DNA from: an uncultured Acidobacteriota bacterium
Lineage (GTDB): Bacteria; Acidobacteriota; Terriglobia; Terriglobales; Acidobacteriaceae
Length of the DNA: 64,000 nucleotides
Assembly (NCBI GenBank): GCA_903851035.1
Contig: CAINND010000078.1
Span: 1-64,000 of the forward strand
Direction of reading: 5' to 3'
The stretch's first letter is position 1, and the number at the start of each line of letters is the position of its first letter. Position numbers and translations under genes: made by a program. The notes under the pieces are model-generated. The model worked only from the letters and a program-made list of their open reading frames with translations. It ran no database searches and had not been told where the DNA came from. Shown one piece after another: positions 1 to 11,836 of this stretch.

Positions 1-2
1 AT

Positions 3-78
3 TGGAGCTGGCGAAGGGATTTGAACCCCCGACCCTCTGATTACAAATCAGATGCTCTACCAGCTGAGCTACGCCAGC
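3..78 (-). tRNA. tRNA-Thr (anticodon TGT)
   Basis: Read on the minus strand, the segment folds as a complete cloverleaf. A 7-bp acceptor stem GCTGGCG/CGCCAGC closes it. The anticodon stem TCTGA/TCAGA holds the loop TTTGTAA with anticodon TGT, and the T arm carries GGTTCAAATCC. CCA is encoded at the 3' end (positions 3-5). It decodes ACA (Thr) codons. Confidence 0.95.
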
Positions 79-366
79 CCATCCAGAACGCTTCCCGCTG
101 CCAAGCGCTGGAGAATCCGAACCGGCGTCTGGGACTCCGAAAGTGAAGATAACACGCAGCCGAAAGCCCGTGCAACCCAACGTCCCACACCGGTGCCAGG
201 TGCCGCTGCCCAGGGCCGCGGCCAGGAGGGAGCCCAAAGGCCCGAATCCGCCGCAAACTCTTCGGCCGCAACGGCCCGGCAGGACTACAACACCCGCCGG
301 ATGCTATGATTCGGCACCGCACATGATATTACCTGAAAAGCCCCAGCAGGGCTACCCGGACCCCGA
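79..366. other. intergenic stretch, nothing recognised
   Basis: About 290 bases between the tRNA (reading left) and the first protein gene (reading right). The short reading frames here show no family motif and overlap each other. It presumably holds the divergent promoters, but I could not point to convincing hexamers. Confidence 0.4.
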
Positions 367-1383
367 ATGAAAGCTCGCCGCCGCATACTGATTATCACGC
401 TCTGCGTGGCCGTGTTTCTGGCCGCCGTCGCCATGGTGGTGCTGCTGCGCAAAAAGGCCGCGCCGGAAGCCGCTCGCCTGCTGCCGGAAGCCGATGCCGT
501 GCTCTATGTGGACTTTGGCACCGTGCGCAGCCTGACCAGCTTCGATCAAACTCCGCTGCCCGCACTGGCGCCCGGCTACGACAAGTTCGTCAAAGACACG
601 GGCTTCAGCTTTGAGCGCGATCTCGACGAGGCCGCCATGGCCGTGCATCGCGGACGCAGCCGCGGCGAGACCCGTTACAGCGAGGTGCTGGTCGGACGCT
701 ACGACCAGACCAAGCTCGGCCAGTACCTGCACCAGCACTCCAAAAGCACGGAGAGCTATCGCGACATCGACATCTACTCCATTCCGGTGGAAGAGCGCAC
801 CGTGCGCGTGGCCATGCTGGCCATTGATACCGTCGCCATCAGCAACGTCGAAGATGTCGCGGTCATTCACGGCATCATCGACCGCTTCCGCAAGGTGGCC
901 CTGCCCTTTGGCGGACCCACGTTGGTGCGCCTTTACTTCCCCAAGGTTCCGCTCGGCAGCCTGCTGTGGTCCATTGCGCGGCTGCCCGCCACACAGCATG
1001 GCCCGCACGGCCAGCCCTCGTTCTTTTTGCCCGGAGGAATCGAGATCGGTCTGCCCGGGCAGAGCGACGTCGTGGTCAGCCTGCGCATGTTGACCACCAT
1101 CCACGCCCGCGCCGAGTTCTACACGCAAAGTGAGGACGCGGCGCGCAACTTTACCGAGCAGACCAACGCCTTCCTCAACATCTTTCGCGGACTGGCCGCC
1201 AACAGCCCGGCGCACCCGGCCGATGCCGACGTGAAGGCCGTCTTCGACTCGATCAAAATTACGCAGAAGGGCGACCGCGCCGAGGTGCTGGCCACCATTC
1301 CGCCCAGCTTCCTGCGTAAACTGGTCCGCGACCCAGCCGGCAACGCCATTACGGGCGAAGCCGCGGCACCGCAGAAGAAGTAG
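367..1383 (+). CDS. membrane-anchored or exported protein of unknown function
   Basis: 338 residues. The N-terminus has basic residues (MKARRRI), then a hydrophobic segment at about residues 8-27 followed by RKK. That fits an N-terminal anchor with the rest in the periplasm. The body has no motif I recognise. It starts with an acidic beta-rich stretch around LLPEADAVLYVDFGTVRSL, reminiscent of proteins that score a residue-by-residue dimension of the envelope, but no function is assigned. The ATG at 367 follows a weak purine tract. The next gene starts about 40 bases downstream on the same strand, so co-transcription is possible. It is probably a lineage-specific protein. Confidence 0.7.
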   Translation: MKARRRILIITLCVAVFLAAVAMVVLLRKKAAPEAARLLPEADAVLYVDFGTVRSLTSFDQTPLPALAPGYDKFVKDTGFSFERDLDEAAMAVHRGRSRGETRYSEVLVGRYDQTKLGQYLHQHSKSTESYRDIDIYSIPVEERTVRVAMLAIDTVAISNVEDVAVIHGIIDRFRKVALPFGGPTLVRLYFPKVPLGSLLWSIARLPATQHGPHGQPSFFLPGGIEIGLPGQSDVVVSLRMLTTIHARAEFYTQSEDAARNFTEQTNAFLNIFRGLAANSPAHPADADVKAVFDSIKITQKGDRAEVLATIPPSFLRKLVRDPAGNAITGEAAAPQKK

Positions 1384-1424
1384 GCTGCCACGCGCGGCAC
1401 CGGCTTTGTGTTTCAATACCCTTC

Positions 1425-2402
1425 GTGCTGCTGCAGATAAAAAACCTGAGCGTGGAGTTCCCCACTGGCCGGGAGGCCAGGCGCAACAACGCAGCGCGGC
1501 TGATGGCCGTGCGCGATCTCTCGCTAACCCTCAATGCGGGCGAAACCCACGCCCTGGTGGGCGAATCCGGCTCCGGCAAAAGCGTCACCTCGCTGGCCAT
1601 CATGGGCCTGTTGCCACCACAGGCGCGCATCACCGGCAGCATACAACTGGAGGGCCGCGAGCTGACCACCTCCACCGCGCGCGAGCTGCAGCAACTGCGC
1701 GGCCAGCGCATGGCCATGATTTTTCAGGAACCCATGACCGCACTCAATCCCGTGATGCGCGTGGGCGACCAAGTTAGTGAGGCCCTGCGCGCCCACGATC
1801 CTTCTCTCGTGCGCACAGAGTTGCATAAGCGCGTAGTCGAGGCCCTGCGCGAGGTTGCCATCCCGGAGCCCGAACTGCGCGGGCGGCACTATCCGCACCA
1901 GCTCAGCGGAGGCCAGCGCCAGCGCGTGATGATCGCCATGGCCATCATCAACCGTCCCGCGCTGCTGATTGCCGATGAGCCGACGACGGCCTTGGACGTG
2001 ACGGTGCAGGCGCAGATTCTGGATTTGCTGGCCGAGTTGCGCCAGCGGCTGGGACTGGCCATGCTCTTCATCTCGCACGACCTGGCCGTGGTGGGGCGCG
2101 TGAGCGATCGCATCAGCGTGATGTATGCCGGAGAGATTGTGGAATCGGCTTCGGCACGGGATTTGTTTGCCGCCCCCGCGCACCCTTACACGCGCGGACT
2201 GATGAACTCCATCCCCACGTTGCGCACGCCGCGTAATCTGCCCTTACAGGCCATTGAAGGCTCGATGCCATCGCCAGGAGAGCTGCCGCCGGGATGCTCG
2301 TTTGCGCCGCGCTGCCCGCTGGCCAGCCAGGAGTGCGTGGCCGCCGAGCCCGCACTGCGAGAGATGAAGGCGGGGCATTGGGTACGGTGCGTTAAGGCGT
2401 AG
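1425..2402 (+). CDS. dppD: oligopeptide/dipeptide ABC transporter ATP-binding protein
   Basis: 325 residues from a GTG start. It has all the marks of an ABC ATPase: Walker A GESGSGKS at residues 46-53, the Q-loop at MIFQEP around 98-103, signature LSGGQ at 160-164, Walker B LLIADEP at 180-186 and the H-loop His at 218. The C-terminus carries the extra oligopeptide-transporter segment (HPYTRGL, then the Cys pair around GCSFAPRCPLA) that marks the OppD/DppD branch. It would energise import of peptides (or nickel) through inner-membrane permeases. No permease, binding protein or partner ATPase (OppF/DppF) lies next to it in this window, so it is an orphan subunit here and the substrate is unknown. 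Confidence 0.88.
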   Translation: MLLQIKNLSVEFPTGREARRNNAARLMAVRDLSLTLNAGETHALVGESGSGKSVTSLAIMGLLPPQARITGSIQLEGRELTTSTARELQQLRGQRMAMIFQEPMTALNPVMRVGDQVSEALRAHDPSLVRTELHKRVVEALREVAIPEPELRGRHYPHQLSGGQRQRVMIAMAIINRPALLIADEPTTALDVTVQAQILDLLAELRQRLGLAMLFISHDLAVVGRVSDRISVMYAGEIVESASARDLFAAPAHPYTRGLMNSIPTLRTPRNLPLQAIEGSMPSPGELPPGCSFAPRCPLASQECVAAEPALREMKAGHWVRCVKA

Positions 2403-2411
2403 GTCTGTTTC

Positions 2412-3902
2412 CTATTTCTTGAACAACGGAGTCGGTCCTGTAAACGGCGGTACGAACTTAGTCTCCACGTTCATCTCCATTGGCATCGGCAGGCCATCAC
2501 ATGTCGCGGGCGAATACTTCCAATCACGAACTGCTTCCTTCGCAGCTCGATCAAAATCTCCGCCAGGGCCCGACAGCAAGGAGAGCACTTTTACCTTTCC
2601 ACGTTCTGTCACCAAAATATGCAGCCGGGCAGATTCGTTATGCGGCAATCCAAAAGAGCGTATCCAAATATCATCCGGAATTTGAGGTAGCATACCCGCG
2701 AGCATCTTCGGAGGTACAACGGCTCCCGCACACCCTGCGATTGTTGGCGGCAGGCCTTGGTCGTTATTTGGCCCCGGGGCAACAGTCTGATTCTCTTTCA
2801 TACCTGTAACCCGGCTCGGATTTTTTCCGTACAGGTGGAAGTTAATCTCCATGTAAACTTCAACCGCAACCGGAGCGCCGTTTCGAAGCGCTGGAGCGAA
2901 CTCCCATTGCTTTGCCGCCTCAACGGCGTTTGCGTCAAGCCCCATCCCCAGGCTCCGAACCACAGTAATATCCATCGGCTTCCCATTGGCATCCACCACT
3001 AAATCCAATAGAACCATGCCCTGATATTTGTGTTTCCTTGCCTCCTCCGAGAAGACCGGCTGTACCCGCTTGAGTATCCTCGGTGCAGTCACTTCCTTGC
3101 CCACGTGATACACCTGCGGCAGCCGTTCGAAGTCCAGGTTCAGCACCGGGTAGTCGATCCACTCCTTGTAGTCGTAATGCCACCACTCGTTCGGGATTGG
3201 CTCGAAGCCCTCGCTGAGCATGGCTTCGCGCAGAATTTTGCGATGCGCGCGCTCTTCCTCCGTGCCGCCCGCGTAGTTGCTGTGCGCGCGCTCGGTCATC
3301 TCGTCGTAACCGCTGGGCATGGACACGGGCTGGCCGGTTTTCAAATCGTAGAGAGTTAAATCCACGGCGCAGCCGCGGTTGTGGCGGCTGCCTTCGATTG
3401 GGTTGGCAACGTAGTCATGCAGTGCGGGCGGGGTGGCATCCCAGAAGATTTTGGTCACAAACCACGGGCGATAGCCGTCAAAGACAATGAGTCCATATCC
3501 CTGCTTTTTCAGCTTCTCCGACACGCGTCGCAGAGCCATTGCAGCGGGCAATTGCAAAAACGCGCGCGCCTGGGTGTACACCGGCGTACCCAGAAAGTTG
3601 TTGGCCGTGGCGTAGTGGATGTCGAGATGGATGGGATCGTCTTTGGCCGTGCCCAGTTCCAACAGCAGAGGCTTGCGATACTCCCATTTCTCGGCGGGCG
3701 GCGTGGCCTTCAGCGCCAGCTCGCGCAGCTCCGCTATGGGGCGCAGCGGAACTATTGCGGCAGACGCGGACTGCCCACCGGCGTTCGCGGCCGGTGCGCT
3801 CGAGGCTGTGTTGGGCGCACTTTGCGCCAGCAAAAAGGTAGAGAGTAAAAGGCCCAGGACGGCGGCAGGGACAGCCGGACGGACAGCTCGCAGGCGCCAC
3901 AT
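2412..3902 (-). CDS. VanX-type D-Ala-D-Ala dipeptidase fused to two TonB-type C-terminal domains
   Basis: 496 residues. A signal peptide (about 1-27, ending LLAQS) is followed by a peptidase family M15D domain at about 60-255. Zinc ligands and catalytic residues are all visible: SRHNRGCAVD gives H174 and D181, EWWHY gives E239 and H242, and the YRP motif is at 144-146. VanX and DdpX normally end soon after the WWH motif. Here the chain continues with a TonB C-terminal-like domain at about 270-357 (GMVLLDLVVDANG, AVEAAKQWEFAPA). A second, more divergent copy follows at about 400-485 (LHILVTERGKVKVLSLL, AVRDWKYSPATCDG). It should cleave D-Ala-D-Ala in the periplasm, for peptidoglycan recycling or nutrition. 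No van regulatory or ligase genes are adjacent, so this is not evidence of a vancomycin-resistance cluster. Confidence 0.85.
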   Translation of the reverse strand: MWRLRAVRPAVPAAVLGLLLSTFLLAQSAPNTASSAPAANAGGQSASAAIVPLRPIAELRELALKATPPAEKWEYRKPLLLELGTAKDDPIHLDIHYATANNFLGTPVYTQARAFLQLPAAMALRRVSEKLKKQGYGLIVFDGYRPWFVTKIFWDATPPALHDYVANPIEGSRHNRGCAVDLTLYDLKTGQPVSMPSGYDEMTERAHSNYAGGTEEERAHRKILREAMLSEGFEPIPNEWWHYDYKEWIDYPVLNLDFERLPQVYHVGKEVTAPRILKRVQPVFSEEARKHKYQGMVLLDLVVDANGKPMDITVVRSLGMGLDANAVEAAKQWEFAPALRNGAPVAVEVYMEINFHLYGKNPSRVTGMKENQTVAPGPNNDQGLPPTIAGCAGAVVPPKMLAGMLPQIPDDIWIRSFGLPHNESARLHILVTERGKVKVLSLLSGPGGDFDRAAKEAVRDWKYSPATCDGLPMPMEMNVETKFVPPFTGPTPLFKK

Positions 3903-4176
3903 GCATCAAAGTGTAGCGCCATTCGGTTGTGCAGGATAGCCCCGGCGGAAGGCTCCGGCTTGGCCTGAAAACAGCGGCAGAGCGTATCATTACTCGCGAG
4001 CCAATACGCGTGCCAATCCGCGAGCCAAAATGGCGAGCGACGGCGACCGCAACTGCGATCCGCTTGGCTGGATTCGCACACTATTTGGGCGGGCATGGCA
4101 GCGGCCTTAGGCGCGCGCGCTCCGCCCGGCGGGCAGTGGATGGCCTTGGCCAGCCTTGCCGCGCAAAAGGAGTTTT

Positions 4177-5100
4177 ATGTTCGGCTACACGCGCTATAAC
4201 TACGAACGCTTCCGCCGGGAGATGCTGGAGGGCGAATCCAGCGGCCGCTGGGAGCGCGCACCCGAGCCCGGCGACACGGCTCCGGATTTTGAGCTGCGCT
4301 CGCTCGATGGCGAAACCGTGAAGCTCTCGTCCTACAAGGGCCGGCGCAACGTGGTCATCACCTTCGGCTCCGCCACCTGCCCGCAGACGGCGGCCAGCAT
4401 TGCCGGACTGCGCGGATTGCACCGCGAGTTCCCGGCGGCCGACGTGGCATTCCTGTTTGTCTATGTGCGGGAGGCGCACCCCGGCGCCAACCTGCCACCG
4501 CACCGCTCGCTGGGCGACAAGGCCTCGGCGGCCATGCTGCTGCGCGATCAGGAGCAGATTGACTGGCCCATCCTGGTGGATGAGCTGGGCGGAGAGGTGC
4601 ATCGCCTGTACGGTGCGCTGCCCAACGCCAGCTTCCTGGTGGATAAGAGCGGACGCATCGCCTACCGCTCGCTGGCCTCGCATGGGCCATCGCTGGCGGC
4701 GGCCCTGGAAGAGCTGCTGGAGCGTGAAAAGGAAAGCGGCGTGGATCACGCCATCGTCTGCGGCGGCGAGGACGCGGTAACGCCCTCCATGAAGACCTTC
4801 CTCAACGCCTACCGCGCCATCGAGCGTGGCGGATACGACGCGGTGGTCAACTTCCGCGGTGAGCTGGGCATGCCGGGCCGGGCGCTGCTGCGCGGCGGAC
4901 GCATCGCGCGCCCCATGGTGGAGCATCCGGCCATCACCGTGGGCGTGGCCGTGGGCGTGCTGGCCGCCGTCGGCGTGGGACTGTGGGCTGGCTACGCACT
5001 GCGCAAAAAACGCTTCAACAACCGTCCCTACACGTCGTGGAAGAAGCTGGAAAAGCGCGGCATGAGCGAGGACGAGGACTACACGGCGATGGGCATATAG
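4177..5100 (+). CDS. iodothyronine-deiodinase-like thioredoxin-fold protein, membrane anchored
   Basis: 307 residues from ATG 4177, chosen because AAAAGGAG lies just upstream; a TTG at 4156 is the alternative. Residues 30-180 form a redoxin-like domain (PGDTAPDFELRSLDGETVKLSSYKG). The active-site stretch FGSATCPQ (Cys68) and the later YVREAHPG (Glu99-His101) match the pattern of the iodothyronine deiodinase family, where the first motif is GSxTUPPF with selenocysteine. Here Cys stands at the Sec position and the two prolines are PQ. A hydrophobic segment near residues 250-275 followed by LRKKRF suggests a C-terminal membrane anchor. Substrate is unknown; a peroxidase or reductase role is as likely as dehalogenation. 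The gene stands alone, with a strong terminator behind it. Confidence 0.72.
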   Translation: MFGYTRYNYERFRREMLEGESSGRWERAPEPGDTAPDFELRSLDGETVKLSSYKGRRNVVITFGSATCPQTAASIAGLRGLHREFPAADVAFLFVYVREAHPGANLPPHRSLGDKASAAMLLRDQEQIDWPILVDELGGEVHRLYGALPNASFLVDKSGRIAYRSLASHGPSLAAALEELLEREKESGVDHAIVCGGEDAVTPSMKTFLNAYRAIERGGYDAVVNFRGELGMPGRALLRGGRIARPMVEHPAITVGVAVGVLAAVGVGLWAGYALRKKRFNNRPYTSWKKLEKRGMSEDEDYTAMGI

Positions 5101-5131
5101 GCTGTTCGCGTAGTGAGAAATAACTTTTATG

Positions 5132-5164
5132 GCGCGGAGTTCACACTCCGCGCTCTTCTTTTTT
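5132..5164 (+). terminator. rho-independent terminator after the deiodinase-like gene
   Basis: Perfect 9-bp stem GCGCGGAGT/ACTCCGCGC with a TCAC loop (5132-5153), followed by a T-rich tail to 5164. Confidence 0.85.
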
Positions 5165-5330
5165 GCCCCATTTCCTTCCACAGCCCGTCGCTCGCCGCTG
5201 GAACCGCCGGGGACTACACTGCGTATCAGCCGACAATGGCCGTGCTGCGCCTGCGCAATGGGTGCGGGTGGCGCGTCCATTGTCTTCAGCCCCTCCCCAC
5301 AATGCGCGGAGCGGGCGCGAAAGGATCATC

Positions 5331-7366
5331 ATGCGATTCCTGAAATATGCCGCGCTGCTCGCGACACTGTGTACGGCGACATTGTCCCTGGCCCAGGCGC
5401 AGCCCACGGCCCAGAAGGGCCCGGAGCTTGCCGACATCAACCGCTCGGTGGAACCCTGTAGGACTTTTACGAATTTGCCAACGGCGCCTGGCGCGCCGCC
5501 AACCCAATCCCGGCTAGCATGCAACGCTGGAGCCGCCGCTGGCAGGCCGGTGAGAGCAACAAGGACCGCCTGAAGATCATTGCCGAAGAAGATGCCGCGC
5601 TCAAAAACCAGCCCGCAGGCTCGGTAACGCAACAGGTGGGCGACTTCTACGCCAGTTGCATGGATGAAAAATCGGCCAACCGCCTCGGCATCAAGCCCCT
5701 GCAGCCCTACTTCAAGGAAATTGACTCCATGCAGAGCCGCGCGGACCTGGCGCGGGTCATCCTGCATCTGCACAACGAGGCGGTATTTGTTCCCTTTGGC
5801 GTCGTCGGTGGGCAGGATAATCACGAGCCCTCACAGGTGATTGCGCAGTTCTTTGCCAGCGGCCTGGGAATGCCGGACCGCGACTACTACCTGAAGACCG
5901 AGGAGCGCTTTGCCGATGCCCGCGTCAAGTACGTGGAGCACGTGCAGAAGATGTTCGAGCTGGCCGGCCGCTCGCCCGAGGATGCCAAGAAGATGGCCGC
6001 CACGGTGATGACCATGGAAACAGCAATGGCCAAGGCGACCCTTGATAACGTCGAGCTGCGCGACCCGGCGGCCACCGACCACAAGGTCAAGTTCAGTGAC
6101 CTCAGCCAGATGGCTCCGCACTTTGACTGGGCCGCCTACTTCAAGGGCGCGCAGATCTCCACGGCCGACCTGAACGTGGATCAGCCCAAGTTCCTCGCCG
6201 AATTCGACCGCCAGTACTTCAACCTGCCTCTAGCGGACTGGAAGATATACCTGAAGTGGCACGTGCTGAACGGCTCGGCCGGCGCACTCTCCGCGCCATT
6301 TGTGGAAGAGGATTACCGCTTTAACAGCGCCTACCTGGCCGGCACCAAGGAGATCAAGCCGCGCTGGAAGCGCTGCGTGGAGCAGGAAGATCAGTTGCTG
6401 GGCGAGGCCCTGGGACAGGAGTACGTCAAGCGCTACTTCCCGCCGGAGGCCAAGGCCCGCGTGCAGGAGATGGTCAAAAATATCCTCTCCGCCATGGGTG
6501 ACACCATTCAGGGATTGGACTGGATGGGCCCGGAGACCAAGCAGAAGGCCCTGCTAAAGTTGAGCACCTTCACTCCCAAGGTCGGCTATCCCGACAAGTG
6601 GCGCGACTACAGCAGCATTCACATTGAGCGCGGCGCCTACTTTGACAACCTCGTCGAAGGCCGCCGCTTCTTCATCGCCGACGACCGCGCCCACATCGGC
6701 AAGCCCGTGGATCGCCAGCGCTGGGGCATGACGCCGCCGACCTCGGACGCCTACTACAATCCGCAGTTGAACGAGATCGTCTTCCCCGCCGGAATCCTGC
6801 AACCGCCCGCCTTCAGCATGGCCGCCAATGACGCTGTCAACTACGGCAGCATCGGCGTGGTCATGGGACACGAGGTCAGCCACGGCTTTGACGACCAGGG
6901 CGCGCAGTTTGCCGCCGATGGCAGCCTGAGCAACTGGTGGACCGCTGACGATCTGAAGAAGTTCCACGAGAAGACCGCCTGCGTCAGCAATCAGTTCGAC
7001 GGCTACTTCATCGAGCCCAACATCCACCACAACGGCAAGCTGGTGCTGGGCGAATCCATTGGCGACCTGGGCGGTGCAAAGCTGGCCTACCTGGCCTTCC
7101 AGAAGTCGCAACAGGGCAAACCGCCGCTGCCGGTAATTGACGGCTTCACGCCGGAGCAGCAGTTCTTCATCGCCTGGGGACAGTTCCGCGGCGATGCCAC
7201 CCGCCCGGAGACGCAGCGCCTGATGATTCAGGGCGACCCGCACCCGGTCGCCAAGTACCGCGTCATCGGACCGCTGTCGAATCTGCCAGCCTTCCAGAAG
7301 GCATTTAGCTGCGCGCCGGGCTCACCCATGGTTCGCCCGGCAGAGAAGCGCTGCGAGGTTTGGTAG
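5331..7366 (+). pseudogene. M13-family zinc metallopeptidase (neprilysin/PepO-like), frameshifted near the N-terminus
   Basis: ATG 5331 follows AAAGG and begins a clear signal peptide (MRFLKYAALLATLCTATLSLAQA). This frame runs into DINRSVEPC and then loses the family sequence. The expected continuation DFYEFANGAW is in the -1-offset frame from 5462, and that frame continues without a stop to 7366. Two bases (5460-5461) stand where a third is needed, so one base is missing. The remainder is intact: NPQLNEIVFPAG, the zinc site HEVSHGF (about residue 514 of the joined protein), the third ligand in GESIGDLGG (about 575), and the typical ending CEVW. The enzyme would be a periplasmic oligopeptidase. 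Because everything else is intact, the shift may be a sequencing error, a recent mutation, or less likely recoding. Confidence 0.85.
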
Positions 7367-7391
7367 AGAGCGGCTGGAATGCAATTAACAA

Positions 7392-7426
7392 TCAGCGCGG
7401 GGTCACATCATGCGATCCCGCGCTGA
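7392..7426. terminator. hairpin between convergent genes, possible bidirectional terminator
   Basis: Perfect 10-bp inverted repeat TCAGCGCGGG (7392-7401) and CCCGCGCTGA (7417-7426) around a 15-base loop, placed between the convergent M13 peptidase and hydrolase genes. Neither side has a strong T-run, so termination strength is uncertain. Confidence 0.5.
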
Positions 7427-7447
7427 ACAGTATATTTAAACTACCTT

Positions 7448-8860
7448 CTATTTGATCGATTGATAGACGTCCAAAAGCCTTCTAAGGGGCGGAGGCAGTT
7501 GCCTCTTTTCTCTACGACGAAGAGCTTGTAGGTCTAGTTCCATCACTGGATCGCCGAATTCGTCCTTGCCAACTTCCTGCATCTGCATCCACTTACATAG
7601 TCTTTTGCCTTCGTGGGTCCACGCGGTTGCAAGAAAGTGTGACACCTTAACCTGATATTGAGTGGAGTAGTGAATGAGCTTTTCGAGAAAACCGGTAAAC
7701 AGTTGTGCAAACGCTTGATCTAGAGGGCCTTCGCCTAGTTTTCTATAACGCGCTGAAATTGCAATTGACATAACATATATCTTGATTGTTTGTGACGATT
7801 CTGGGTAAGGAAGCAACGAATCTGGAGGTACCTGATTGTCTCTCACTTGTCCCGAGCGTATTGATTGGTAAAGATCATCTTCCACCGGCATCGCGTTGAT
7901 ATACCCGGCTGGGGTTCCGGTGTCGCGGTCTATCAGGAAGGTATAGATGTCGGGATTCGCTCGAATCCAAGACATCGACAATCCTCGCGAAATCTCTACA
8001 TTCGCGTAGTTGGGTAGATTGCCGTAAACTTCTCCGTCAATCACTTCACCGCTGTGATCAAGGAGTCTACCAAAGACATCCGAATCGTCAATATCGTGCC
8101 CATGGAGCAACGCGAGCGGAGACGGGCGAGCACACAAGAAAGGAATCCAATGCTCCTTAATGTGCGGCCGCAGCAATGCGTCTGAATGATCGAAATACTC
8201 ACAAGATACATTCTTAACCGCCGAGTTAAACCAATCAAACCCTCTCGATCCGCTGTCCCCCATATCGTCATTGACCATGCCAGCCACTCGCGGCCAATAA
8301 TCCTGCTTACCATATTCATTCATCACTGAGGCAACTTGGCCACGACCAAAAACGGTGCTCCATTTGAAGTCTCGCGGGAGGATCGAACCAGTGAGGATCA
8401 GTTTGTCTAAGCGTATATCTTCAAACTTGAGCAGAGCGTTGCCAATAATCCAGGTCCCAAAGCTATGGGCGACTGCTGAAGGAAGCTTGTCATGGCTATC
8501 CAGATTAACCCCTCGATCCATGCCGATCATCTGGTGATACCACTTGTAAAAATTTTCGACCGCTTTGAGACGGCATCCCTTGAGCAAAAACTTGCCAACA
8601 CCAAAGAAACCGTAATCAAAAGATTCCACTTTGCTAGGAGTACCGCTAACTACAGAGGCGAAAGTCTTCTGCCACTCTCCATGGGTTCTTATGCCATGGA
8701 GAGAAATCAATAGCGGAGGAAAGTAAGTATCAGATGAACTTGTCGACTTAGTGCCGGAAACAGTTCCTGTCATTTGAGGATTGTAGCTGCCAAGTTTGCT
8801 TGACAGAAGCAAAATCAAAAAGGCGCGAACTTTGCGATCCGCACCTTTGCTTTGAAACAT
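7448..8860 (-). CDS. alpha/beta-hydrolase-like protein with a C-terminal acyltransferase-like region
   Basis: 470 residues. The N-terminal half looks like an alpha/beta hydrolase: PPLLISLHGIRTHGEW at about 48-63 is the oxyanion strand-loop, AHSFG at 131-135 gives nucleophile Ser133, and DHSD (His225) is a plausible catalytic His. The half from about 290 on has features of a GNAT-like fold: IYTFLIDRDTGTPAGYINA, a strand ending IKIYVMSIAISARYRKLGEG, and ATAWTHEGKRLCKWMQM. The second assignment is tentative. The gene is visibly richer in A and T than its neighbours and uses many codons they avoid, which points to horizontal transfer. LHGIRTHGEW-type hydrolases occur in bacterial conflict and signalling loci, but no partner gene is present. 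Start ATG 8860 has only a weak AAGG upstream. Confidence 0.65.
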   Translation of the reverse strand: MFQSKGADRKVRAFLILLLSSKLGSYNPQMTGTVSGTKSTSSSDTYFPPLLISLHGIRTHGEWQKTFASVVSGTPSKVESFDYGFFGVGKFLLKGCRLKAVENFYKWYHQMIGMDRGVNLDSHDKLPSAVAHSFGTWIIGNALLKFEDIRLDKLILTGSILPRDFKWSTVFGRGQVASVMNEYGKQDYWPRVAGMVNDDMGDSGSRGFDWFNSAVKNVSCEYFDHSDALLRPHIKEHWIPFLCARPSPLALLHGHDIDDSDVFGRLLDHSGEVIDGEVYGNLPNYANVEISRGLSMSWIRANPDIYTFLIDRDTGTPAGYINAMPVEDDLYQSIRSGQVRDNQVPPDSLLPYPESSQTIKIYVMSIAISARYRKLGEGPLDQAFAQLFTGFLEKLIHYSTQYQVKVSHFLATAWTHEGKRLCKWMQMQEVGKDEFGDPVMELDLQALRRREKRQLPPPLRRLLDVYQSIK

Positions 8861-8891
8861 TGCAACCTTGAAACTTTGAAACCCGCTTTTC

Positions 8892-11615
<2,724 letters not shown>

Positions 11616-11836
11616 TGATATCGTCCTGCGTCGTGCTGAGATGGATTTTGCTGAAAACGATGCCGTTTGTACGAACTATGAAATGCCGCTTATCGCTGGA
11701 GACACACCACTCCCTTGCGCCATCTGGCCCCACCAGCGGAACGTAACAGTGTATGACGAAGCGGCCAAAGGGGAAACAGAAAGAATCGGCGGCCCGGAAA
11801 AATGAAATTACACAGTCGCGGCCTGCCAACGCGCTC

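Noticed and set aside
2412..3902. Vancomycin-resistance cluster suggested by the VanX-like domain
   Set aside because: No VanA/B ligase, VanH or two-component regulators nearby; the fusion makes recycling or nutrition more likely.
4010..4060. Short repeats (CGCGAGCCAA-like) upstream of the deiodinase-like gene
   Set aside because: Imperfect, only two or three units, no consistent period; not a CRISPR or satellite.
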